From: Ecdyonurus torrentis
Taxonomy: Eukaryota > Arthropoda > Insecta > Ephemeroptera > Heptageniidae
Reading direction: 5' to 3'
Length of the DNA: 64,000 nucleotides
NCBI GenBank assembly: GCA_949318235.1
Contig: OX439134.1
Coordinates: 30,877,749-30,941,748 of the forward strand
Shown piece after piece: positions 1-13,671 of this stretch; position 1 is the stretch's first letter, and each line of letters begins with the position of its first letter. The notes under the pieces were generated by a model that had not been told where the DNA came from, ran no database searches, and saw nothing but the letters and a program-made list of their open reading frames with translations. The translations under genes were made by a program, and so were the position numbers.

Positions 1-418
1 GGTAGCTGCAAATTTGTACAGTGTAGATCGTTCATTCTTCGGAAATTTGTAAAGTGTAGTAGCTTCATCTTAACGCGAGAAGATCGGTATGTTTTGCTTA
101 TTTTGCTTTAAAAATGATTACAAAAATCTTTTCGTTCTTAACAAAAGGCAGAAGCTGACATTTCATATTAAAAAACAAAATTGAATTAAAACAAAATAAA
201 AAAAGGAAAAATAATAACATATAAAATAATACTATATCTTTTACTTCGGGCACTTTATATTAAAACAAAATATTTATTTTTAATTTATCAACTTTCCATT
301 TTTTTTTGTAAAATATTGTTATTAAAATTATATAAGCTGTGAGTATTTTTGTTATAAAATCTGCAATGATAAAAAAAAACTGTCATTACTTTAACTGGTT
401 ATTTTGATTCAAATGTGT
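1..418. other. AT-rich, no recognised feature
   Basis: No supported gene. Two similar 20-base words (AAATTTGTACAGTGTAGATC and AAATTTGTAAAGTGTAGTAG) lie at the very start. Confidence 0.5.
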
Positions 419-452
<34 letters not shown>

Positions 453-508
453 GCTCTCTCTATGTCTATCTCTCTATCTCTCTCTCTCTATCTCTCTCTA
501 TCTCTCTC
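419..508. repeat. (CT)n microsatellite, interrupted
   Basis: About 90 bp of TC repeats with TATC interruptions. Confidence 0.95.
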
Positions 509-765
509 AAATTGTGACAGAAACGTACTTAGCCAAAAGCACTTTTCCTCTTTCAATCTTTCATAACACGCGGTTTGAAATAAAAATGTTTGTCATAATG
601 TTTGTCAAATAAATATTTGGGTTTTGTTCTAAAATAATGAGTTTATAATTATTCCTTATATGTTAATAATCTAGTTTTATTTTTTTATTTAAATACATAA
701 ATAAACGTCTTAATTTATGGCGTATATTAAAGTAGTTATATATATTTTTATGAACTGTGGAACTT

Positions 766-956
766 TTTTTACTAATTTTTGCATGTTTCTGACGCCAGAA
801 ACATGAATAGTCACGCAAATTGAATACTTTTTCACTTTTTCACGCTCTCTCGTGGGGCAACATTAACATTCTGGTAAAAATTGTCATCAGTTTTGAAGAT
901 ATCATTTCGTGTTTATTCATTAAAAAGCACACATGTTGTTTTATGTGGTCTATGGC
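766..956 (+). mobile_element. MITE family A, copy A1 (3' part)
   Basis: Matches the 3' half of family A from ACTAATTTTTGCATG to GGTCTATGGC, followed by TTAA. The 5' half is missing. Confidence 0.75.
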
Positions 957-975
957 TTTAATACTTACTTAACTT

Positions 976-1805
976 AAGGTAGCTAGGTGACCGACTGATA
1001 TCTGACAAACTGAATGGTCGTGGAATATAAAATTAACATAAAGTAAAGATATGAAATGTTACTTAAAAGTCAAGTAATGTCAAACACATGCAAATACAAT
1101 CAAATATTGAAGTTATTTCACTTTAAAAGCATAGACCACATAAAACAAAATGTGCTTTTTAATGAATAAACACGAAATAGGATCTTCAGAACTTTACCAG
1201 AATGTCAATGTAGCCCCACGAGAGAGCGTAAAAAAATTGTAAAGTATGCAATTTGCGTGAAAATTCATGTTTATGACGTCAGAAACATGCAAAAAATCAG
1301 TATGAAAATGTTGTGCGGGTTGCATAAATTAAATGTTCTGATCACTGCTACGGGGCTACTGTTGGGTTTTGAGACAAACTAATGTTATTTATGTAAGTCC
1401 CATCTAGTGTTTTGTAATATAAATGTTTATGTTTGTCTCTGGTCTATTCCTTTAAGGATAACATGTAAATGTGAATATTAAAAAAAGCAACAATTTTTAA
1501 GACAAATATAATGCTGTTCGTAAACACTGTTTGCTGCTACTAAAATGAAGATCAACTATGGTTATTCAAATGGCATGCGCATTTTTTAGTGCAAGAAAAC
1601 AGGGTTTACAGACCACACTATTATAAACTTTTTTTATATTAAAAATGCTATTACAACAAAACCTATTTTCGGGAAAAAATTATTTGAAAATATAGTATTT
1701 GTTTTGGATATAAATAACGCAGAAAAATTATTGTTTAAAAAAAATATTTTTTTGAGTATTTTCGCTCCAAGTTGATCACCCTCTTTGGTGAGTCCCCTGC
1801 TTTGA
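976..1805 (+). repeat. Repeat family W, copy W1 (split by A2)
   Basis: Begins GGTAGCTAGGTGACCGACTG and continues on the far side of A2 to CCAAGTTGATCACCCTCT. Similar sequences lie at 11728, 24985, 32363 and, reversed, 52535. No coding capacity is visible. The family serves as a landing site for younger elements. Confidence 0.6.
1137..1451 (-). mobile_element. MITE family A, copy A2 (complete)
   Basis: A 315-bp non-coding element with termini AGGAATAGACC / GGTCTATGCTT, flanked on both sides by TTAA (1133-1136 and 1452-1455). It interrupts repeat W1. The uninterrupted W2 copy at about 11867 reads CACTTTAAAGATAAAATG, giving the empty site and confirming a TTAA target duplication. That duplication is the signature of piggyBac- and Kolobok-type transposases. 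Internal landmarks are GCAACCCGCACAACATTTT, TGACGTCA and CACGCTCTCTCGTGGGGCTA. Confidence 0.85.
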
Positions 1806-2476
1806 GGTCCCCTGCTTAGAGTTTTTTTTTTCCGAGCATTCTATTGGTTAATCGTCACCACAAATAACAAGTGTTTATTTTGTTCTCCTAATATAAATAA
1901 ACATTAAATATTTAATTATTAATGAAAAATTTCTAAGTTGCTAGTAGCTTAAATTAGTTTATTTATTTTAAAATTATACTTGATGATTGAATTATATAAA
2001 AATGTAAATTAATACAATTGTAAAAAACAAACAATGAATCAATTGATAAGGCTATGTTTTAATTGGACTTTGTATAATGAAGTGTTAAAATAATAATAAC
2101 ATCTGCCTTCTAAATTATCGTAGAATATTTGTTTTATCGTACATATAAACATAAATAAAAAACATATTTATGCTTCAGTTAATATAATTATAACATTAAG
2201 CATTAATTTTTGTTGTAATGAGGCTGTACAAATACTATGCTGTAGGCGTCATGATTATATTGTGATCATTTATTTACAATTGCAAATTTTAAGACCTAAT
2301 CTGAATTTTACACGCAATGGGAATAAAAATAGCATAAATTATTTTGTTATGGATAAATATTACTAAATTGTGAGCTAACATTTCGTATTTTGTGTTAATT
2401 ATGAAAACTGTGAGTTAGTGGCGCCACTCTTCACTTATTACATTGTTGTGGGGAAGTTTGAAGCTAAAAACATCAA
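1806..2476. other. AT-rich intergenic DNA, nothing recognised
   Basis: Frames are short and stop-rich. No inverted repeat stands out. Confidence 0.5.
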
Positions 2477-2698
2477 CACGGACAAAAATAATTACGTAAT
2501 AATTATGCTAGCTAATTTTTAGCAAAGTTTGTTCAATACAGCATAATCTCTGCTATACTGCATAACAGCTCAATTACATAGCATAAATATTATGTTGTAC
2601 AGCATATATATTTATGTTAATATAATTTACCAAGTTTTTTGCTATGTTGACATAAATGCAGCATAAATTACGTAATATATTTTGTCCGCAAAGTTAAC
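2477..2698 (+). mobile_element. MITE family F, copy F1
   Basis: About 220 bp with terminal repeats CACGGACAAAAATAA / TATATTTTGTCCG. The interior is AT-rich and dominated by repeated GCATAA/TTATGC words. About eleven copies lie in the window. TA is the likely target. Confidence 0.75.
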
Positions 2699-2723
2699 TT
2701 TTTTCATCAAGTGCGTGTTATTC

Positions 2724-2724
<1 letters not shown>

Positions 2725-2755
<31 letters not shown>
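2725..2755. repeat. Poly(T) tract, 31 bases
   Basis: Uninterrupted T run. Confidence 0.95.
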
Positions 2756-3016
2756 CCTTTTTTGTTAAAATGCGCAATTTTTGTTTTATGACTGAAGGTA
2801 AAAATTGTCATTTAAATTTATTTTCTACATTTTAGAAATGGTTTAAAATACAAACTTTATTTTATTTTATATAAGTTTACTAAAAAATAAAGTTTTCATT
2901 TGTTATAAAAAGTTAAATATAAAAAAAATAATGTTCTAAAATTTTACCTTTTTTCAATGCAAGGTACGAGAAGAAAATCTTGACATATTTTACTACAATA
3001 CGAGGCGAGAACAAAA

Positions 3017-3019
<3 letters not shown>

Positions 3020-3077
<58 letters not shown>

Positions 3078-3091
3078 CTCTCTCTCTCTCT
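3020..3091. repeat. (CT)n(TTTC)n microsatellite
   Basis: TC repeats with five TTTC units in the middle. Apparent Arg/Glu-rich frames are artefacts of the repeat. Confidence 0.95.
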
Positions 3092-3355
3092 AACGTCAAT
3101 TCGTCAAGAAAAGATGTTAAATAATAAATCATATGAATCTTTATTCATAATTAATTATATGGTATAAATATTCTATTAAAATTTAATATTATGAAATTAA
3201 ATTATTTTAGTCGTTATGTATGAATTAAATATTGTGACACTGGGAATAAGGTAAGTTTGAGTGGTGTTCTTATTTTTATCAATAAAATAGAAAAGTAGGT
3301 GACATAAGGTAAGAAATAAAAACTGAATAAATATATGAGGAAAGGAAAACTTTTC

Positions 3356-3612
<257 letters not shown>

Positions 3613-3758
3613 ATACATTTGTTTTGTTCATAATACTTATTATAATACCCATAGTAATAATGATTGTAATGATTGTTATTTTATCCAGCACTCATAAGAA
3701 CAACATTGCCAGTTTTTTGAAAGACAAAATATACCCTGGTCCAGACCCAGTGGTTATC

Positions 3759-3912
3759 AGGTCCCAATTGTTGGTAGATGTGTCAATCAAAACTTAAAAA
3801 AATCCTCCTCCTTCAGTTAGAGATTTGAAACTTGAAAATTTGGCTTTAATGGTGACATCAGAAATGCTGTCAACTGAATATTTCTGAAAGTGCTAACAAT
3901 TGGGACTTGACT
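3759..3912. mobile_element. Small MITE with AGTCCCAATTGTT termini
   Basis: Inverted repeats CAGGTCCCAATTGTTGG (3759) and CTAACAATTGGGACTTG (3893-3910) bound about 150 bp. It is a single copy in the window, so the family assignment is open. Confidence 0.5.
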
Positions 3913-4105
3913 TTACCTATTTAAATAACCCGTATACAGCCATTAGCAAGCCAACAACTGGTTCTCTATCATACTAAAAACGTTCTTAGTTAGTGTGTTT
4001 ACATATACACGATATATTTTATATTTTATGTTTTTAAATGGTCAAATAAATGATCATAATTGTGTGTTTATTATGTGTTTAAAGATAATAATAATAACCA
4101 CCCCC

Positions 4106-4107
<2 letters not shown>

Positions 4108-4140
<33 letters not shown>
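4108..4140. repeat. Poly(T) tract, 33 bases
   Basis: T run after CCCCCAC. Confidence 0.95.
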
Positions 4141-4143
<3 letters not shown>

Positions 4144-4791
4144 TGTGAAACATTTTCACATGTCCACATTTTCACATTTTTTTCAACCAATTAAAATTTT
4201 CCCCAATCACAATGATTTAAATTTAAAAACAATTTTAAATTATATTTCCACAGTATTTATAACATTATTATTGATATAAAAAAAATTGATTAAGACTATT
4301 TGAAAATTAATTATTTATTTTGACACGACGTATTGTTTTCACATCACTGACATTGCAAAGAACAAAGGCGTGATTGTTTGCCCAATTGATTTGAATGGAT
4401 ATCCATATTTTATATTATTTTCAATGCCAGAGTACTTGTGTGTGATATACGTCCATTGCTTTTGTCGTGAAACAATTGAACCTTTTTTGTATTGTTAGCT
4501 TAATTTGGATTATTTAAAATAAAATGGACGTGTTAGTATACTACTACTGGGCTTTTATATCATTTAGTTTAAATTATCCCAATGTACGGTTATCATTTAA
4601 ATTGTACTTTATTTATGTATTCTATATTTAATTTTAAAAAAAGTGTTTTGTATTTTGTGCTACATATTAACCTTCTTTAAGTTATAAAAAATACTATTGA
4701 AAATCTTCTGCGCGGAAAAAAGAAATATTTAAATGACAAATACTTTTAACTGGTTTAAAACGTTATAAAGAATAACCGGTAACCCTATTAA

Positions 4792-5101
4792 AGGCGTAGA
4801 ACACCTTGAACAAAAAACATGTCTAAAATCCTAGCATACCTAAATAACAATGTTGATTTATTCGGAGTCATTGATTTCTAATTTATTTTCCATTCACAAA
4901 ATGGCAGCTGCAGGTTTATGACGTCACAGCTCGTCTGTTTCCTAGTTTGTTTGGACTAGTGAGCTGTGACGTCACAAACCCGCAGCTGTAATTTTGTGAA
5001 TGGAAAATAAATTGAAAATTAATGACTCTGGCCAAATCAACGTAAATATTTAGGTATGTTAGGGTTTAAGACATATTTTTTGTTCAAGGTATTCTATGCC
5101 T
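4792..5101. mobile_element. MITE family B, copy B1 (palindromic)
   Basis: A 310-bp foldback with termini AGGCGTAGAACACCTTGAAC / GTTCAAGGTATTCTATGCCT, flanked by TTAA on both sides. The two arms meet near 4945 and each contains TGACGTCACAGCTC and TTTATTTTCCATTCACAAAA. Confidence 0.85.
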
Positions 5102-5129
5102 TTAAATATTAGATTTAATACAGTCCTAG

Positions 5130-5392
5130 TAATGTATCAATTGTTTGTATTTCAATTTTGTAGGGAAAAATATGCGTTTCTCGTTTCTTATGACGTTAAG
5201 TAAAATGTGTAAATCGTTTTTTTGCTGCGGAAAGCAAAATGTTTTTCTCACAGTCAGAGTGCCATCAATATTCGGGAACGAGGTACACATTTTGCTTCTC
5301 CCGATAAAATTTGAGATACACATTTTGTTTTAATGATAAATAACAAAATACACATATTTTCTGCCACAACATCACTACAAGTAACCAAATTA
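5130..5392. mobile_element. Family I foldback, copy I1 (degenerate)
   Basis: Inverted arms are built from repeats of the AAAATGTGTA..TCG word (for example AGTAAAATGTGTAAATCG on the left, CACATTTTGCTTCTC on the right). It is the most decayed of three copies (see 42655). Confidence 0.6.
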
Positions 5393-5479
5393 TGCAACAA
5401 TTTTATTATAATTACTTTTTAAAAATTTTATTATGTAATTTGAATGCATTTTACATGTAGTTGTCTATGCTGTATGTGG

Positions 5480-5654
<175 letters not shown>

Positions 5655-6083
5655 GAAGATGCTTGTCATACACTAATCTGATTAGTCATATTGTCAAGCC
5701 AGGTATCCTGCAGAGTATGCAAGTTGTATAACATATGTAACCAACTGGTTGCATAACTTCAAACTATGCAGGCGCTTAACAAAAATCTGTAGATATTGAA
5801 TAGTAAGTGGTTGTGACAATATTTAGTGTATTTACGGTAATAAAAACTTTACTAGTGGCATATAAATTTTATAACTACATTTTCATAAGGTAGAGATGTT
5901 TAATAAATGCTATCAATCAAATTGTTACAATACTCAGTACTGAAAAATAATAAGTGTGGCATTTTTATATTGCTCCTGAATCTATGGGCTATTCAAAGGA
6001 CAAAATTAAAAAAAAAAAAAATGATAATTTTTAATGTCGTAACTGTTATTTCGAAGATTATTACAAACTTCTGATAACTTTAA

Positions 6084-6482
6084 AGCCCTTGTCAACTTAC
6101 TTTTTTATCATTTAGAATACTAGACTGATAATTACCATACCTTAATATCCATGAATTAGACACCATCACGTTGATTTTGCATTTGTTTGTATTTATTTTC
6201 CTTTTTGCGGCTATATCACGTATCTGACGTCACAATGTATCGCCGCAAATCACAGTCACCGCTCTGATCACGTGATAAATTTAAGCCCCTCCCTCAGGTT
6301 CTTTACCCCTATCACGGCTCCATCGGTACATTGTGACGTCAGATACGTGATATAACCGCAAAAAGGAAAATAAACGAAAATAAATACAAAATCAACGTGA
6401 TGGTGTCTAATTCATGGATAATAAGTTATGGTAATTATCAATCTAGTATTCTAAATGATAAAAAAGTAAGTTGACTAGGGCT
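6084..6482. mobile_element. MITE family C (palindromic, TTAA target)
   Basis: 399 bp with termini AGCCCTTGTCAACTTAC / GTAAGTTGACTAGGGCT and TTAA on each side (6080-6083, 6483-6486). The arms of about 170 bp include TATCACGTATCTGACGTCAC. The loop near 6245-6330 is GC-richer and not palindromic. Confidence 0.85.
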
Positions 6483-7209
6483 TTAAGGGTGAAAGCAATT
6501 TTTAACCCCAAAATTCCTAAATGATTTTTTTATTTTTATTATTATTATTTTTTTTTTTTGCTATTTTGATACAGAAAACTACAAAGGCACTTTTTCCCTT
6601 TAAAAAAGCAGCTATACAATATACAAAAACTCTAAAATTTATAACTTTATTAGTTGCAAATAAAGTGATCAGATGGTTTTCTTTACAATAAAAGTAGCTG
6701 TGTCATTATATGTTTGCAATAATTAAAAAAAATGTTATAAAGTTCTCATTATTCTATGATAAAATATATAAAAAAGTGTCCATAAAAAAGTTCTATGAAA
6801 TTAAACAATTAAATACATTTATTACAATCTGAGATATACAGCAAAATAAACCATCTTGATGAATATGAAAAAATTTGTATGATAAATTTGAAAGAAAATG
6901 ATAATAGAAACCAGCGCTGAAACCAAAGTGAAAAGAGTCCTAGAATTGTGGTAAATTCTCACTAGAACAGAATTAGCTTTTTATTGCAATGTAATCAAAT
7001 AAAAGTATATATTATTATTATATTAATTATATATATTATATATATTATATATATATATAGATATATATTTTATATTTATAAATTAAACGTGTCTCTCAGT
7101 GTAATTAGCTGCAGCTACTAGGCGGTTTGTGATTCGGGAGGCGAGAGGAGTTTCAAAGCTTCGAATTTTTTAAAGTTCAGAGTTATTTTATTAAATTTGG
7201 AAATCTCTC
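6483..7209. other. AT-rich intergenic DNA
   Basis: Holds an imperfect (AT)n stretch at 7019-7070. 7085-7209 may be the 5' part of the adjoining retroposon. Confidence 0.4.
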
Positions 7210-7512
7210 GTCGGCTGCCTAGGACGTAGGTTTTCTGTGGTTTCCTTCGTCAATTCAGGTGAATACCGGGGCAGTTCCTTTTATTTTAGGCCACAGTCGC
7301 TTACCTTCCAAATCCTAGTACCCTACATTTTACCTCCTCCCGAATCCTTTTTTCCGCTGTACGGTTCTTGTCAGGTACCATACTTGGTATTGTGGGCTGA
7401 AAAAGCCTGTTTGACTTTTCCTTCCGCCTATGCCTAAAAGTATACCATTCCAATGAGTGGATAACTTGTGGGTTCGCGCGGTAAAGTAAATAAAACAAAA
7501 CAAAAACAATTA
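7210..7512 (+). mobile_element. Retroposon 3' end (SINE or LINE tail)
   Basis: Contains GGTTTTCTGTGGTTTCCTTC, CAGGTGAATACCGGGGCAG, TAGGCCACAGTCGCTTACC and CCTTCCAAATCCTA, ending GCGCGGTAAAGTAAATAAAA with an A-rich tail. From memory this order matches a 3' module of non-LTR elements and SINEs common in arthropods. The open frames on both strands here are not genes. Confidence 0.5.
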
Positions 7513-8636
7513 AATAAAATTAATAACATGTATAATGTCTAATCTGTTGTATTTTAACCTCTTTTTTTTTTACTTTTATGGATAATTAACTTGATAGGCT
7601 TTGCCTTTTTAACTATCCTATTGAGCAATACTTCAATGTTTTGTGACTTGACTGTATATTGTCCGTTAAATTTTCTTGCTCAATAAATCAATATTATTAT
7701 TATAATTGCAATCTATCAAATCATAATACGACTTAAAAAATCTATTAAAAATTTCAATTAAAAACAACTTTAGGACATATAAAATAAAGTTTAAATGTTA
7801 AAGAGTTGTGATATAAAAAAGTGTTGCACAAAATACTAGAGAGACATGTAGTCATAGGACGGCGATGAAATCTGTGCAGTTTAACATTGTGTACGCTTCG
7901 TATCTGTGACTTAACACGCTTGCTTTTGCTGCTGCTTTATTTTTATGTCGGTCCACATTTTACATTGTAAACTGAATACTTAAAGTGACACCACAACACT
8001 TTGCTTTAACATTGTAATAAATTGAATACATTTCCACTGTAAATCTAGATGGAGCTTTTGATATAAACTTTAAATGTTATTCTCTTTCTGCTTTTTTTTT
8101 TTTTTTTTTTTTTTACATTTTTTCTAAATAGCATAAAAGTAAAATAACATGTTCTTAAAATTAGAAATAAACAATTTAGTTTGCATGATAGTTATTAAAT
8201 ACTTATGGTGTAGTTTTAAATAATTATGATTATTGTAACTATTGTACTGTGTACCTCCAATGTATTGGGCGCAAGCCTGTTTTTGGATGAAACAAATAAA
8301 TAAAGCACATTTTTTATTTAAGCATAATTGATACACATAATACAAGGTATTTTATTATTTACAGTATAATTTTAACATCACAGTTATTCACACGGAAAAA
8401 AATGAATTATTGTATTTATTAATAATTGCTATATTGTAGAGCACAAATGATGCTATTTGGGAATAAAGTAAGTAATTATGCTGAACATCGTAACTATTAT
8501 AATTTTTACTATATTCACTATACAATATAGAGTATATTATAATAATAATACTTATAAATGGTTTTTATTAGAGGCCAAAAAAGGTACAAACCCACTTATA
8601 TATAATATATATATTTTTTTTTATTTTTATTTTTTT
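7513..8636. other. AT-rich intergenic DNA
   Basis: TTCTTGCTCAATAAATCAAT followed by (ATT)n at about 7670-7705 could be a worn LINE tail. Otherwise nothing recognised. Confidence 0.4.
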
Positions 8637-9015
8637 ACCGAGCTGGTATGGCCGAGTGGTGAAGGCAGCTAACTCGTAACTCTGTACTCCTCACCGAGTA
8701 TAGGTTCGAGCCACTGCTGGGTGCGTACGTGAATTGTGAGAGCACAACACGTTGCACGATGCATGTTTACATGCATTCCATGACGACGCACAGTATTCGG
8801 GAGGTGCATGATTGATGTGATTGCACCAACCAGCCTGCCTAGACGTTTCCACGGTTTCTCTAGGCTGTCATGGCGAATGCCGGGCTGTGTACTTAAGCCG
8901 TGGCCGGCCCGTGTGTGCTTTTCCAATATTTGGAAAGTCCTTACTTGTCGATAAGAGAATATCTTGACTGGGACTGGGATTGGTGTATAGCACGATAACA
9001 CAATATGGCAAACAT
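8637..9015 (+). mobile_element. tRNA-derived SINE (SINE1)
   Basis: The 5' head has a Pol III A box (TGGCCGAGTGGTGAAGGC, 8649-8666) and B box (GGTTCGAGCC, 8703-8712), as in Ser/Leu-type tRNAs. The body is about 290 bp and much GC-richer than the surroundings. The head does not fold into an intact tRNA with a CCA-ready acceptor stem. A 333-base open frame on the minus strand of the body is a by-product. A 26-bp identical fragment recurs at the window's right end. Confidence 0.75.
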
Positions 9016-9937
<922 letters not shown>

Positions 9938-10460
9938 ATACGAGGATGGAAATGTTTTAATAAGAGATACTAGAAACACTTTCACGTATTTCTCCCCAAT
10001 AAAAATTTTAATTGATTTTTTCTTACCAATAACGATCAGTAAAATAATAATTAAAATTTGTTTTAAAATTTGATTCTTTGCATCTTTGATATGAAAAAAA
10101 TGTGGAAATTAAATCAAATTTTTGAATTGATATGTCATTATTATTATTAATAATAATATCACCTATGCTATGTGATTTAAACTTAAATAGTCAGTGTTTT
10201 TATTTACATAACACTGTGCGACTAATAATGAAGACCATTTCATTCATTTCTTAAATTTTGGTGCCTTAAAACTAAAAAACAACAACATAATTTTAAGCAA
10301 ATAAGGAAGCTTTTAATATGCATTGAATTTGTACCACTTGCTAAAAAATAGGCATCACGTTAAGATTAACTTACTTATAGTTAGTTATTTTGATTTTGAG
10401 AAGCAAAAAAAAAAAAAAAAATTCTAATCAAATCAAATTTCAAAGTTAATTTTGAACGTT

Positions 10461-10634
10461 ACTTAAAGAGGAAGTCAACAGTTCAATTTAAAAAAAAAAA
10501 AAAGAAGAAGAAGGTAAATTTATACTTTTAAAAATTATTAATGTAAATTTTCCTCCTTTAGTTTCCGTGGCACGTGAAGTGAAGTGCGTCACTTTCTCTA
10601 ATGTGTTTACTTTTGGAAAATGTTGACTTCTCTA
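10461..10634. mobile_element. Possible MITE with AGAGGAAGTCAACA termini
   Basis: TTAAAGAGGAAGTCAACAG at 10463 is answered by TGTTGACTTCTCT at about 10620. The left side shows TTAA, the right does not. Confidence 0.4.
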
Positions 10635-11098
10635 TCTACTTACGTACTTACTCTACCTACTGTACGTTTACACTAGCCTTACAATGTAAACAAAAAATTT
10701 ATTACTACGGAATTTTATTTTAATTACACAAAATGTAGTGCCTTACTGATTTTAGCAAAATTACATGTGCCTATATATAATATATATATTTGTTTTTGTA
10801 AATTTAGAAAACAGTAAAAGTTAGCTACATAAAATTTTACGAGGTAATAGTTTTGAAAAAACGTCATTTAAAATAAACTAGGATATTAATTTTCATTCAC
10901 AGATTTCACACGTTGTATCACTTTTCTGCACAAACTTTTTTTATTTTTTTATTTTTTAATAATAATAATAATATCAGCTGTAAAATTGCCATGTTGTACA
11001 ACTCATGAACAGCCTTTTAATCGTAACAAAAAAATTCTACAACGTTAAGTAAATTTCATTTAAAATTACTTTGATGTAAATTTTAATTTTTCGCACAA

Positions 11099-11267
11099 TA
11101 TAGCGTAACCTCCTTATTTTTTGATATGCTATCTGTTAAGCAACTTGTTTTTATGCATACACATTGCTGCATTCAGTTAGCATAATGATTGCGTATTTTT
11201 TTTTTTTTTTTTTGTTGTCGGTGTAGATAAATGAAATTACTTAATTTTTAAGGAGGTTACGTTTTAG
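11099..11267. mobile_element. Possible MITE with CGTAACCTCCTTA termini
   Basis: ATAGCGTAACCTCCTTA at 11099 and TAAGGAGGTTACGTTTTA at 11249-11266 form an inverted pair enclosing about 130 bp with a T-tract. Confidence 0.45.
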
Positions 11268-11727
11268 AAGTATGTCATGATGATATAAATGTCTTTACTT
11301 TTATAAACTGTTTTTATACAATATAGATTTATTTTTATAGATGTAATAATCAATTTAAGGCAGATATGCAGAATTTTACATCTTATATAAAAGCTGATTT
11401 TAGAAAGAAAATATTATCTTTTAACATAAAATGAACGTTACAGTTTTAGGCAAACAAATTTTGAAGTTAATCTAGCTACTACTGCTTTAAAAAGTCATTT
11501 TTATCTCATGTTGAATAAATAAAAATAAGAAAGAAAAATCAAGAGACTAACAAATGAATGCTTCTTTATAAACAAGTAAATATAAATATAAAACTAACTA
11601 CATAAATAAATAAATGAAATAAATACTGTACATAAACATATATAAATAAGAAATGGAAACCAAAAATTTACTTGTCATTTAAAAAAAAAAAGCTGTTAGT
11701 GATTTTTAACGTAAGTTAACGTTTAAG

Positions 11728-12116
11728 ATGGTAGGTGACCGACTGATGCGCAAAGTGACAGTTGCGAATTATAATATAAATACAAAATAAATAAGAAATG
11801 TTACTTTAAAGTTTAGTTACGTCAAACATGTCAAAAAACGATCAAATATTTAAGTTATTACACTTTAAAGATAAAATGTAAATGTGGAAATTCAAATTTT
11901 AGTTGCAAATTTTAGTCAAATTAACAACTTTTTTAAAATTAAAAATATGATTAAAACTTTTTTCGTAACAAATAATAATAATAATAACTCAATTTTATTT
12001 GAAAATTATAGTGTTTGTTTTGTTGGAAATATAATAGTCTACAAAAAAAATCATTGTGAAAATATAGTTCTTCTTTTAGCGATTTCCGGTCCAAGTCGGT
12101 CACGTTCTACGCTAAG
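11728..12116 (+). repeat. Repeat family W, copy W2 (uninterrupted)
   Basis: The most complete copy of W, from GGTAGGTGACCGACTGATG to TTTCCGGTCCAAGTCGGTCACG. It gives the empty-site sequence for the A2 insertion. The 97-codon open frame across its right half has no supporting features. Confidence 0.6.
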
Positions 12117-12301
12117 CAAACAAGGCAAAGCCCATACAAAATTTGATATCCAAAATAAAAGAAAAAGAGAAAAATAAATAATTAGGGAAAAAAATAAGCT
12201 AGATACTAATTTTAAATTTTCTGACACTAGCCTTCACTTTATTGTATAAATTACCTCTAAGAGTAAAAAAAAAATAATAATAAATAAAAGTATTGTGTTA
12301 C

Positions 12302-12570
12302 CACTCTAAAAATTGGTCCATTACTTTGGTTACAAATCCTAACTTATTTAAGATAATATACACTTTTAAGTTATTATGAGTAGCTAAAATAATGCATTTT
12401 AGCAAATTGTTAACTTAGCTATTTTAACTCAAAATAGCTTAAAAAACTTGAAATAGCTATTGCTAATAAGTGCTAAAGTGCATTATTTTAGCTACTCATA
12501 ATAACTTAAAAGTGATTATCTTAAATAAGTTTGTATTCGTAACTAAAGTAATGCACCAATTTTTAGAGTG
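12302..12570. mobile_element. MITE family J, copy J1 (palindromic)
   Basis: A 269-bp foldback: CACTCTAAAAATTGGTCCAT at one end and its complement at 12551-12570. Arms continue with TACTTTGGTTACAAATCCTA and AGTTATTATGAGTAGCTAAA. Confidence 0.8.
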
Positions 12571-13004
12571 ATGCTGCTGAAATACGTGTAACTAACATTT
12601 ATTTTATCTATGTAATATAATATTTTAAATACCAGTTTTTAAATACCACATTTTAATATATAATTACGTTAATTTTGAGTATAACCATAACACGAATACA
12701 AATTTTAATTAAAAGTGAAATTTGTGCTAAAATTATGATAATTATAAGCAAGTAGTTAAGTTATGTGGTGTACCTATTAATTTAACACTTGATGAGGTTG
12801 GTTGTGGTTACATTATACGTCACTTAAAGTCAACTTTGTTTAACTTTGTGGTTGTGTTGTATACCTGCATGCTCGACTTCTGCCAAGTATGGAAGTAAGC
12901 AACGCATGAAAAACACAAAACTTACATACTTGCTTCGTATTAAGAAAAAATGTAACAAAATACAGTGGTTCGTTCTATAAGCTGCAGAAATAACGTGAAT
13001 ACTA

Positions 13005-13313
13005 TAGCTCGTTCTGTAAAGTAAAGTGATAACAGTGAATAACAGTGATTGGCTGACCAACAAAATAAGACACATTCATTGGTTGATCTTGTTTTTTGAG
13101 CCGGTAAAAGTGAGTCGCATATTGAGACTGGAACTTTTTTTGGGAAGTTTCTTTCATTTTTATCAAGTCCAAAGTTCTAAAAGAAGAAATAACAATGATA
13201 GACCATAATGTATAAACGTAGTAAACAGGTAACGACGTCATATCCAGCTGTTTTTAAAAAAGAACATTTTCGAAGCTGGCTTAAAATGTGTGTGTAAGTT
13301 TACAGAACGAGCT
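13005..13313 (-). mobile_element. Family P, copy P1
   Basis: About 310 bp with ends AGCTCGTTCTGTAAA at both termini and interior GTTTACTACGTTTATACATT, TGTCTTATTTTGTTGGTCAG. It faces P2 head to head with about 12 bp between them. Confidence 0.7.
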
Positions 13314-13324
13314 TATAGCTTATA

Positions 13325-13487
13325 GCTCGTTCTGTAAATTACACACATCTCTTGAGCCAGTTTCGAATTTTTTCCTTTCTTAAATTATATGATCATGATG
13401 TCATTACCTGTTTACTACGTTTATACATATGGTCGATCATTGTTATTTCTTCGTAAAGAACTTTGGACCTGATAAAAAGGAACGAAA

Positions 13488-13525
<38 letters not shown>

Positions 13526-13646
13526 CCATGCTGAACATGCGACTCACTTTTATCTGCTCAAAAAACAAGATAAACCAATGCATGTGTCTTATTTTGTTGG
13601 TCAGCCAATCACAGTTATTGAGATTCACTATACTTTACACAACAAA
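13325..13646 (+). mobile_element. Family P, copy P2
   Basis: An inverted neighbour of P1 starting AGCTCGTTCTGTAAATTACA, with a 30-base A-tract inside (13491-13522). The right terminus is decayed. Open frames here are copies of the same element. Confidence 0.7.
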
Positions 13647-13671
13647 CTAGTGTATTTGAACGTTTCATGCG

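Larger units (their letters stand above)
9938..11727. other. AT-rich intergenic DNA with two possible small MITEs
   Basis: Apart from the elements at 10461 and 11099, only A-tracts and short ATT/AAT repeats. Confidence 0.5.

Noticed and set aside
7237..7498. Two overlapping short genes on opposite strands
   Set aside because: Both are inside a retroposon 3' end with recognisable conserved blocks.
8649..8712. Functional tRNA-Ser/Leu gene
   Set aside because: A and B boxes are present, but the acceptor and anticodon stems do not pair and a long SINE body follows.
8669..9001. 110-codon minus-strand gene
   Set aside because: It lies antisense within the body of SINE1. Its GC-rich composition explains the open frame.
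13002..13650. Frames of 60-79 codons in both orientations around 13300
   Set aside because: They are copies of family P read on either strand, with poly(A) inside one.
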